DNA from: Fimisoma avicola
GTDB lineage: Bacteria > Bacillota > Clostridia > Peptostreptococcales > Anaerovoracaceae
DNA: 13,924 nt
Assembly (NCBI GenBank): GCA_018714945.1
Contig: DVMO01000074.1
Coordinates: 1 to 13,924 of the forward strand
Direction of reading: 5' to 3'
Below, in pieces: positions 7,482 through 12,401 of the stretch (position 1 is the stretch's first letter; each line of letters begins with the position of its first letter). Made by a program: the position numbers and the translations under genes. The notes beneath the pieces are model-generated. The model was not told the DNA's origin, made no database searches, and was given only the letters and a program-made list of their open reading frames with translations.

Positions 7482-8987
7482 TCAGTCCTCCGCCGAGACT
7501 CTGACCAGCTCCTGCCAGATCTTCACCAGGGCATAGGTGTCCAGTTCGCAGTATTTGAGCAGGTTGCGGCGGGCGGTTTCCCGTTCGTCCTCATCCATGA
7601 ACTCCATCTGAGGAAAGATGTTCATGGCCTCAGTGCCATTATGGACGCCCTCCAGATTGTGATAATCGAGGCCCGGATCATCAGGAAAGATGGCAGGCAG
7701 CACGCTCTTGATAGAAAAGGAGCCGCCCATTGCCCGGTTATAATAGGCTCCTTCTCGGAAAGGCGTCACCAAGTCGATGATATGTTTTTCTATAGTCATC
7801 AGGTGGCCTGAGAGGTCCGGGAACAGTCCGGCAAGCTCTTTTATGCGGGTACATTCAAAGGCCTTGTTGTACGCGAGGATACAGCCGTTTTCCGGTATGT
7901 TTTCGCACAGGCTTTCAGCGATGGCGCGGCGTGGATCGGTGCCTGACTCGGCGAGAAATTCCCTGTGCTCCAGACTGCCGCCCTCTCTTTCTATATAATG
8001 GAGCGAATACTGGAAAGGTATCTGGGCATACGGCTTTGAGTGCTGATACACCGGGATTGCAGGCTGCACCGACTCAAAGTCCAGAAAATAAAGAGGATAA
8101 TGCAACTCCGCCAGGAATTTCCGTATATTAGCCTTTTCCACATAGGTGCCCCTGTCGAGGAGGCCGTATTCCACCTGGCGTTTTTGTATCTTGTTTGTAA
8201 ACGGAGCGACTCTTTCCAGGTCCTCAAAGGTTGTGACTCCCATGTGGTACAATTGGAACTTCTTGCTCTTCCAGAGGTTATATATGTCAAATACAGATGG
8301 CCTGGGCAGGTTGCGGGTGCAGTAGTCCCAGAATGAGCACTTGTACGGGTCAAGGCAGTTCACGGAAAGGTCGATGTCCGGCTCATCAGCCATGGAGAGG
8401 ATCTCTTTCGCCTTTTTGAGGTTTTCCGGGACCTTGGAGAAATCATCGCTTATCTGCGATGAGACATCGGTGATCTTGAAAAGCCTTGAAATGTCCAGCT
8501 CCCCATCCAGGATATAACTGTTATCTATGACCATCAGATAGGTTCCGGTCACATTGACGCCACACCTTTCGAGAACATATCGCTGATAGGCGATGTCTTT
8601 AAAATATACCTTCTTGTCGTCGTGGGTGCTGCTCTTTACCTCGTAGATCGCCCAGCCGCCATCGGTCTTTCTCAGTATATCGACGGCACAGTACAGCCCC
8701 TCATACATGAAAGAAGCCTCGCAGATCACCGGCGTACCTTTGGCCATTTCTTCGGCAGTGCGCCCGGTCATGGCCTCAAGGTCAAGGCGTCCGTCCTCCT
8801 TGTATGCGGTGACTTCCACATAGTCGCCGAAAATGCCCATGGCCAGATCTCCCACCTCGTTGCCGGTAGTCATGCGGGCAAAGACATCATCGGACAGGAC
8901 TTCTTCCTCCGGTTTGTTCTTTTGGAGCCAGACCGACTTAGGGCACTGGCAGAATCTGCAATATCTCGATTTGGAAAAATAAAACAT
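7482..8987 (-). CDS. Cas4-like nuclease fused to DEDD-type DUF2779 domain
   Basis: 501 residues with two apparent nuclease modules. The N-terminal part resembles Cas4/RecB-type PD-(D/E)XK nucleases: a cysteine cluster YCRFCQCPKSVWL (9-21), Asp103 in AVDIL, E116-V-K118, and a Q-x-x-Y-like YQRY (134-137). Distal cysteines in CLDPYKCSFWDYC (211-223) could complete an iron-sulphur site. The C-terminal part matches DUF2779 and carries exonuclease-like residues: FLDFES (301-306, Asp303/Glu305), AYNKAFECTRI (372-382) and YCELDT (479-484), like the DEDD 3'-5' exonuclease order. Family knowledge covers Cas4-like processing; the DUF2779 activity is inference. Start 8987 is chosen because GAAAGGAG sits about five bases upstream; an in-frame extension to 9029 lacks this. 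The gene is divergent from the PolC-like gene, and no cas genes are nearby. Confidence 0.9.
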   Translation of the reverse strand: MFYFSKSRYCRFCQCPKSVWLQKNKPEEEVLSDDVFARMTTGNEVGDLAMGIFGDYVEVTAYKEDGRLDLEAMTGRTAEEMAKGTPVICEASFMYEGLYCAVDILRKTDGGWAIYEVKSSTHDDKKVYFKDIAYQRYVLERCGVNVTGTYLMVIDNSYILDGELDISRLFKITDVSSQISDDFSKVPENLKKAKEILSMADEPDIDLSVNCLDPYKCSFWDYCTRNLPRPSVFDIYNLWKSKKFQLYHMGVTTFEDLERVAPFTNKIQKRQVEYGLLDRGTYVEKANIRKFLAELHYPLYFLDFESVQPAIPVYQHSKPYAQIPFQYSLHYIEREGGSLEHREFLAESGTDPRRAIAESLCENIPENGCILAYNKAFECTRIKELAGLFPDLSGHLMTIEKHIIDLVTPFREGAYYNRAMGGSFSIKSVLPAIFPDDPGLDYHNLEGVHNGTEAMNIFPQMEFMDEDERETARRNLLKYCELDTYALVKIWQELVRVSAED

Positions 8988-9033
8988 GGTAGCTCCTTTC
9001 AGCGGCACAGGGCCATATCTTTCGATCAACTAC

Positions 9034-9062
9034 ATAATATCATATTTTCCGCCGTGGGACAA
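9034..9062 (-). promoter_or_regulatory. Promoter for the Cas4-like/DUF2779 gene
   Basis: Minus strand: -35 TTGTCC (9062-9057), a 17-base spacer and -10 TATTAT (9039-9034), about 47 bases before the chosen start. It lies in the 122-base gap shared with the divergent PolC-like gene, for which I found no equally good promoter. Confidence 0.5.
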
Positions 9063-9109
9063 AACCATCCCATTCATTTCGATATATTATGCCATGGAGG
9101 AGATGACCG

Positions 9110-10015
9110 ATGAAAGAAAAGATCAAAACAGCTGATTTTCACAGACTAAAGGATATGTGCCTGAAAGCCGCCCGCAGAAAATATGGCTACAGGCTGCCCG
9201 TCGCCATCAGGAGGAGACTGACCGGAGAATTCAGGGAAATATGCCAGTTGGACGCGGCGGCGTTTTATCTGACTGCGGCCGACCTTGCCGGCACCCTGAG
9301 AGAAAAGGGGATAATGTTTTATATAGACAGCCCTGCGACATCCACACTGACGGCCTATCTGACCGGCCTGACGGAGATAGACCCGCTGCCGCCTCACTAC
9401 AGCTGCCCCGTATGCGGCAGGACTTCTTTTATTTTAGAAGAAAAAGACGGAAGGCTCCTGTACCCTTCGATGGGGGAGACAGAGCCGAGGGCGTGCTCCA
9501 TATGCGGCACGATGGACAGGGGAAGCGGATTTGACATTCCGGACGGACTTGCACATGCCGGAGAAGGCATCCCCAAAAAACTGTACCGTCTCAGGATCTA
9601 TGTGCAGGAGGACAGGATGGGAGAAGCCACGGAGACTGTCCTGGGCGTACTTTCACGAAAATGGGCCGACGGATTCCCTCATATCGTTTCCATATATTCC
9701 GACAGTATCATGGCAGCTATCCTGCAGATGGAAAAGGAAAAAGAACTCGACCGTGAAACTATCCTCCGTTCCTTTGATGACATCAGCCGCTTACTGGCAG
9801 GGCAAATTGATTCGGAGCTTCGCTGGAAATGGCCGGAAATATACGAAGAATTGTATGTGATAGACCGGGCAAGACCGGAATATTTTGCTGATCTTCTTGA
9901 AAAATACAACGAATGGCTGCCCTGTGAGGACAGCCGTATGGAAAAGATCATCAACCACCTTACTTTTGCTGCGTTGTATCTGAGCCATCCTTCATCCCCA
10001 GGGACCAGACGGTGA
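9110..10015 (+). CDS. Small PolC-related protein, apparently without polymerase active site
   Basis: 301 residues. Residues about 25-103 read like the PolC palm: YGYRLP, then RRLTGEF, FYLTAADLA, and LTGLTEIDPLPPHYSCPVCG (84-103), which is close to the hallmark PolC stretch leading into its zinc site. A second cysteine pair CSIC (129-132) and GSGFDIP (138-144) follow in PolC order. Further on, SDSIMAAIL (198-205), ELDRETILRSF (212-222) and RPEYFADL (255-262) track PolC palm/fingers blocks. The glycine/serine nucleotide-binding loop is replaced by FYIDSPATS (70-78), and the usual PDIDLNF metal-binding block by PKKLYRLRI (155-163), so catalysis is unlikely. PHP and exonuclease domains are absent; full PolC is over 1,400 residues. 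GGAGGAG lies seven bases before the ATG. Homology is from memory of PolC motifs. It may bind DNA or a clamp/loader partner, or act as a decoy (inference). Confidence 0.75.
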   Translation: MKEKIKTADFHRLKDMCLKAARRKYGYRLPVAIRRRLTGEFREICQLDAAAFYLTAADLAGTLREKGIMFYIDSPATSTLTAYLTGLTEIDPLPPHYSCPVCGRTSFILEEKDGRLLYPSMGETEPRACSICGTMDRGSGFDIPDGLAHAGEGIPKKLYRLRIYVQEDRMGEATETVLGVLSRKWADGFPHIVSIYSDSIMAAILQMEKEKELDRETILRSFDDISRLLAGQIDSELRWKWPEIYEELYVIDRARPEYFADLLEKYNEWLPCEDSRMEKIINHLTFAALYLSHPSSPGTRR

Positions 10016-10155
10016 ACAGCAGGGCCGAGCAGAAAGCCACCATGTACGGAAAGTGGGTGATGGCGCGGCTCCCGAAGATACAGGATCAGGAAAAACTTAG
10101 GAATGACCGTGACCGCAGCTTGTCCTGGCCGGAGCGCCGACGACTGGCCTCTCAT
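9960..10155 (-). pseudogene. Possible frameshifted small membrane-protein remnant
   Basis: On the minus strand one frame starts at ATG 10155 (GGAG about seven bases upstream) and reads through TVIPKFFLILYL. A second frame, open from 10085 to a stop at 9960, reads FGSRAITHFPYMVAF then CSALLFTVWSLGMKDG. Joined by one frameshift near 10075 they would give a small hydrophobic protein. The stretch overlaps the last 56 bases of the PolC-like gene. It could equally be chance, so confidence is low. Confidence 0.2.
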
Positions 10156-10179
10156 ACCAACTCCGCTTTTCCGTGATTA

Positions 10180-10272
10180 TGCATGAAATGTAGGCATATC
10201 CTGTTAATATCAAAAAAATGACTAAAATGTAGGGCAGCAACCCTACAATTTATTATGGCCTACTTTTTTGCA
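10180..10272. repeat. Nested imperfect palindrome with four GTAGG elements
   Basis: Outer arms 10180-10198 and 10254-10272 are inverted copies of a TGCA-AAA-GTAGG-CATA pattern with small gaps. Inner arms AAAATGTAGGG (10224-10234) and CCCTACAATTT (10241-10251) pair with one mismatch around the loop CAGCAA. The element is about 93 bases long. The inner hairpin followed by ATTTATT could end transcription from the PolC-like gene; alternatively the whole could be a miniature inverted-repeat element or a multi-site operator. Confidence 0.5.
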
Positions 10273-10446
10273 GTATTTGCCTGATCTATGTGTTTTTGAA
10301 AAAACGAAGGAAATTAACAATATATGTAAATTTTTCCTTCCCAAATCCTACATTCTCAACGATATTCATCGCTCTTGCAGGGGCGGACTCTACAATGATC
10401 GTAGGAGCTCAAAAAATGTATGGACTGCCAAGGCGCCGGATAACCA

Positions 10447-10530
10447 ACTACACCGGAACGGAGAAAAAACAGCCATGCAGGGGGAGCGACTACACCAAAA
10501 CCGAGAATGAACGGACATTTAGGGGGAGTC
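10447..10530 (+). repeat. Two tandem copies of a diverged 42-base unit
   Basis: Both copies begin ACTACACC (10447 and 10489) and end GGGGGAG (10480-10486 and 10522-10528), exactly 42 bases apart, with roughly 70% identity between. The period is a multiple of three, so one frame reads a 14-residue repeat (YT-x-TE then RGS). The same core also appears inverted at 10688-10711, which argues against a protein repeat. Confidence 0.6.
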
Positions 10531-10553
10531 TTTATCGTCCAAGCGGCCCAATA

Positions 10554-10573
10554 TTGACAAGCAAATTTGTCAA
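10554..10573. promoter_or_regulatory. Palindrome TTGACAA-N6-TTGTCAA, candidate operator
   Basis: Seven-base perfect arms with a six-base spacer (GCAAAT). The 18-base core has the same arms and spacing as the palindrome at 3141-3158. Its left arm contains a TTGACA -35-like box, but no convincing -10 follows at the right distance. Confidence 0.4.
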
Positions 10574-10646
10574 AACAGTAAAAACTTAGTCAATAATATC
10601 CCTCACTACCTTTCTTCGCTCCCACCAAAAGCCTTTGTCTAAAGGA

Positions 10647-10741
10647 ATCAGGGGGAATGCGTCCCCCTGATCAGCGAAAAAATCCATTTCCGGTGTAGCC
10701 GCTCCTCCTGAATCTGACAAAACATAAGTTTCAGGGGGAGC
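10647..10741. repeat. Pair of AGGGGGA hairpins related to the 42-base repeat
   Basis: The first hairpin has perfect 10-base arms ATCAGGGGGA (10647-10656) and TCCCCCTGAT (10662-10671) around a five-base loop. The second pairs GCTCCTCCTGAA (10701-10712) with TTCAGGGGGAGC (10730-10741), 11 of 12 positions, around a 17-base loop. Between them TTCCGGTGTAGCCGCTCC (10688-10705) is the inverted junction of the 42-base repeat at 10447-10530. No T-run follows either hairpin on the plus strand. The arrangement recalls REP/BIME-type intergenic elements. Confidence 0.55.
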
Positions 10742-10756
10742 CACCCTTGCCTCGAA

Positions 10757-10781
10757 CCGGTGTAATGACACCTGTCACCGG
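10757..10781. repeat. CCGGTG/CACCGG inverted repeat with nested GGTGT/ACACC
   Basis: Outer arms 10757-10762 and 10776-10781; nested arms GGTGT (10759-10763) and ACACC (10768-10772) give two mutually exclusive pairings. It lies about 30 bases before the promoter-like sequence of the small ORF, so it could be regulatory or part of the repeat cluster. Confidence 0.35.
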
Positions 10782-10809
10782 CGGCCGCCCGGCCTCACTG
10801 TCCCAAATC

Positions 10810-10837
10810 TTGGACACTGCTTTATGGATAATATAAG
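10810..10837 (+). promoter_or_regulatory. Candidate promoter for the 33-residue ORF
   Basis: -35 TTGGAC (10810-10815), a 16-base spacer and -10 TATAAG (10832-10837), followed after about 30 bases by AAAGGAG. A moderate match; it is the only good candidate ahead of the small ORF. Confidence 0.4.
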
Positions 10838-10883
10838 CATAAGAAAGAAATAGCCTCTCAGAAAATCGAGAAAGGAGATCAAA

Positions 10884-10985
10884 ATGAGCGGATATATTAC
10901 TTATGCGGGATATATGGGAAAAGTCGGCGGCAGATACATATTATTCGCCACAGAAGAAGAGTATATGGACTACATGGAAGCTTGA
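10884..10985 (+). CDS. 33-residue small protein upstream of WYL regulator
   Basis: A short frame with a strong start: AAAGGAG (10871-10877) six bases before ATG 10884. The product begins MSGYITYAGYMGKVGGRY, then ILFATEEEYMDYMEA. It is rich in Tyr, Gly and Met, has an acidic C-terminus, and lacks a clear membrane helix or signal. I do not recognise it. It ends 58 bases before the WYL regulator, and its stop codon lies within the -35 box proposed for that gene. It could be a small functional protein, an antitoxin-like partner or a leader peptide; nothing in the sequence decides between these. Confidence 0.5.
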   Translation: MSGYITYAGYMGKVGGRYILFATEEEYMDYMEA

Positions 10986-11010
10986 GAAGCAAGGCCGATT
11001 GTAGTAAAAT
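10982..11010 (+). promoter_or_regulatory. Sigma-A-type promoter for the WYL regulator
   Basis: -35 TTGAGA (10982-10987), a 17-base spacer and -10 TAAAAT (11005-11010), each one base from consensus. It gives a short leader with GAGGTGAAGAG immediately before ATG 11044. Confidence 0.6.
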
Positions 11011-11043
11011 CAGATTGACCCTTAATGGAAACGAGGTGAAGAG

Positions 11044-12036
11044 ATGGCCGTTTCAGACACCAAACTCCGGATGCTTTATCTCATGAAAATACTCCTGGAG
11101 CGAACCGACGAAGAAAACATAATGTCCTCAGAAGACCTTGTGTCAGCTTTGAGGTCTTATGGCATGGAATGCGAGCGCAAAAGCGTTTACAGCGACATCG
11201 GGACCCTGATCGAATACGGACTCGACATCGTGCGTGTGAGAGGCGGTGACAGGCCGGGCTATTACATCGGCTCCAGGGATTTTGAACTGCCGGAGGTCAA
11301 GCTGCTGGTGGACGCAGTCCAGGCGTCCAAGTTCATCACGGCCAAAAAATCCCGTGAGCTGATAGGAAAGATCGAAAAGCTGGTCAGCGAAAACCAGGCC
11401 AAGCAGCTGCAGCGTGAAGTCTACATCTTCAACAGGACCAAGACCGGCAACGAGACGATATATTACAATGTGGACCATATCCACGAAGCGATCTCTGCCA
11501 ACCGCCAGATAAAATTCCGATATACCGAGTGGAATCTGGACAAACAGCTGGTTCCAAAACACGGTGGAAGCTGGTATATGGTCAGCCCGTGGGCCCTTTC
11601 ATGGGAAGACGAAAACTATTATCTCATCGCCTACGATGAGGAGTCGGGCAAGATAAAACATTATCGTGTAGACAAGATGAGGAACACTTCCGTGACGGAT
11701 AAGTTCCGTCTGGGCAGAGAGCAGTTTGAGGGATTTGATCTTCCCTCTTATTCCAGAAAGACCTTTGGCATGTACGGAGGAAGAGATGAGAAAGTTACGC
11801 TGAACTGCAAAAAGGCCATGATAGGAGTGGTGCTGGACAGGTTCGGCACTGACATTACCATCATACCACGGGATGAAGAGCACTTCAGCATAATCGTTAC
11901 TGTTTCTGTCAGCCCTCAGTTCTTTGGATGGGTGACGGGCCTTGGAGGCGGAGTCCTTATCGGCAGGCCTGAGGCCGTGGTGCGTGAATATGGACATTTC
12001 CTGCGGGAGATATTGGAGAAATATCCGGAAAAATAA
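11044..12036 (+). CDS. WYL-domain transcriptional regulator (YafY/DeoR-like HTH)
   Basis: 330 residues. The N-terminal helix-turn-helix covers about 5-75, with a recognition region ERKSVYSDIGTLIEYGLDI (44-62). The WYL domain spans about 140-215 and shows SPWALSWEDENYYLIAYDEE (181-200) with YYL in place of the name-giving WYL, then HYRVDKM (206-212). A C-terminal extension (about 245-330) matches the usual WCX-type tail. WYL domains are known or proposed ligand sensors, and such regulators often sit beside phage-defence genes (for example BrxR in BREX loci). Start support: GAGGTGA about seven bases upstream. It has its own promoter and no obvious co-transcribed target, so it may act on itself or on neighbouring operons. 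GCCG/CGGC with TTTATAT near 12087-12105 may be a weak terminator. Confidence 0.92.
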   Translation: MAVSDTKLRMLYLMKILLERTDEENIMSSEDLVSALRSYGMECERKSVYSDIGTLIEYGLDIVRVRGGDRPGYYIGSRDFELPEVKLLVDAVQASKFITAKKSRELIGKIEKLVSENQAKQLQREVYIFNRTKTGNETIYYNVDHIHEAISANRQIKFRYTEWNLDKQLVPKHGGSWYMVSPWALSWEDENYYLIAYDEESGKIKHYRVDKMRNTSVTDKFRLGREQFEGFDLPSYSRKTFGMYGGRDEKVTLNCKKAMIGVVLDRFGTDITIIPRDEEHFSIIVTVSVSPQFFGWVTGLGGGVLIGRPEAVVREYGHFLREILEKYPEK

Positions 12037-12108
12037 AGATAAAAGCCAAAAGTAAGATAAAAGATGGATATCCTGTTATCGTTCCCGCCGGAAAATCGGC
12101 TTTATATC

Positions 12109-12137
12109 TTGCATGGCCCCCGGCTTTGTGCTATGAT
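12109..12137 (+). promoter_or_regulatory. Extended -10 promoter of the ABC-F transcript
   Basis: Weak -35 TTGCAT (12109-12114), a 17-base spacer and -10 TATGAT (12132-12137) preceded by TG one base away, an extended -10. It lies about 30 bases before the leader-peptide ATG. Confidence 0.55.
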
Positions 12138-12169
12138 GTTACCATAATAAATGCAAAAGAGGTGAAAGG

Positions 12170-12196
12170 ATGCGCAATTTTTCTTGCAGAAAGTAA
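12170..12196 (+). CDS. Leader peptide MRNFSCRK upstream of the ABC-F gene
   Basis: An eight-residue frame with a strong ribosome binding site (AGAGGTGAAAGG, directly before ATG 12170), ending TAA at 12194-12196. It starts about 30 bases after the promoter -10 box and ends four bases before the first arm of the attenuator. Known biology: many antibiotic-resistance ABC-F genes are controlled by drug-stalled ribosomes on short leader frames. Its length, position and translation signals fit that role. Confidence 0.65.
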   Translation: MRNFSCRK

Positions 12197-12200
12197 TTAA

Positions 12201-12326
12201 ATATGCGGTAACGCTTTCGGGACAGCTGGCCTGAGGTGTTATTGCTGATGCTGTGAGAAAGTTGCCATATATAACCATAATATATTTTAGCCTATATGAG
12301 CCGCAGGATACTTTCTTGCGGCTTTT
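12201..12326 (+). promoter_or_regulatory. Transcription attenuator controlling the ABC-F gene
   Basis: Three competing helices can be drawn. Segment 1 (12201-12218) pairs with segment 2 (12257-12270) in 14 pairs with two 2-base bulges. Segment 2 (12250-12262) can instead pair with 12310-12322 in a continuous 13-pair helix with three G-U wobbles, an antiterminator. If segment 2 is held by segment 1, the terminator 12299-12323 forms. A ribosome stalled on the adjacent leader frame would cover segment 1, freeing segment 2 and allowing read-through. Helices were checked base by base; energies were not computed. Confidence 0.65.
12299..12326 (+). terminator. Intrinsic terminator in the ABC-F leader
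   Basis: A ten-pair stem of AGCCGCAGGA (12299-12308) with TCTTGCGGCT (12314-12323), one G-U pair, a five-base loop, and a TTTT run at 12323-12326. It lies between the leader peptide and the ABC-F start. Confidence 0.75.
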
Positions 12327-12401
12327 GTCATGGCTGTAAAAAGGCAGGGTGCGAAATGCACTTCAAAGCATGGCGGTTCAGGACAAAGGGAGGGATGTTC
12401 A

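Larger units (their letters stand above)
10016..10883. other. Long gene-poor, repeat-rich stretch
   Basis: About 870 bases with no convincing gene. The short ORFs present (about 10268-10510, 10290-10589 plus; 10586-10771 minus) lack good ribosome binding sites and recognisable domains, and they overlap repeats. The stretch holds a nested GTAGG palindrome (10180-10272), a GAAGGAAA/TTTCCTTC hairpin (10306-10340), a 42-base tandem repeat (10447-10530), a TGACAA palindrome (10554-10573), AGGGGGA hairpins (10647-10741), a CCGGTG/CACCGG repeat (10757-10781) and a promoter-like sequence near 10820. It may encode a structured RNA or be the remains of mobile DNA. Confidence 0.6.

Noticed and set aside
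8988..9029. Longer start for the Cas4-like/DUF2779 gene
   Set aside because: The extension has no binding site, overlaps the promoter-to-start leader, and the Cys-rich domain begins at the 8987 start.
9157..9534. Alternative-frame 125-residue ORF inside the PolC-like gene
   Set aside because: Low-complexity Arg/Pro-rich composition and no binding site, while the main frame has PolC-type motifs and GGAGGAG.
10268..10589. Two overlapping plus-strand short ORFs (80 and 99 residues)
   Set aside because: No ribosome binding sites, no recognisable domain, and the C-terminal parts are translations of the 42-base repeat.
10447..10741. CRISPR-like array
   Set aside because: Units are diverged, directly adjacent without unique spacers, present in both orientations, and no cas operon is nearby; the Cas4-like protein belongs to a different architecture.
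10586..10771. Minus-strand 61-residue ORF
   Set aside because: It translates the inverted repeat cores and hairpins; no start signal and no known domain.
12330..12401. N-terminal extension of the ABC-F protein to ATG 12330
   Set aside because: That ATG directly follows the terminator T-run and lacks a binding site; the Lsa-type N-terminus begins at 12402 with GGGAGGG upstream.
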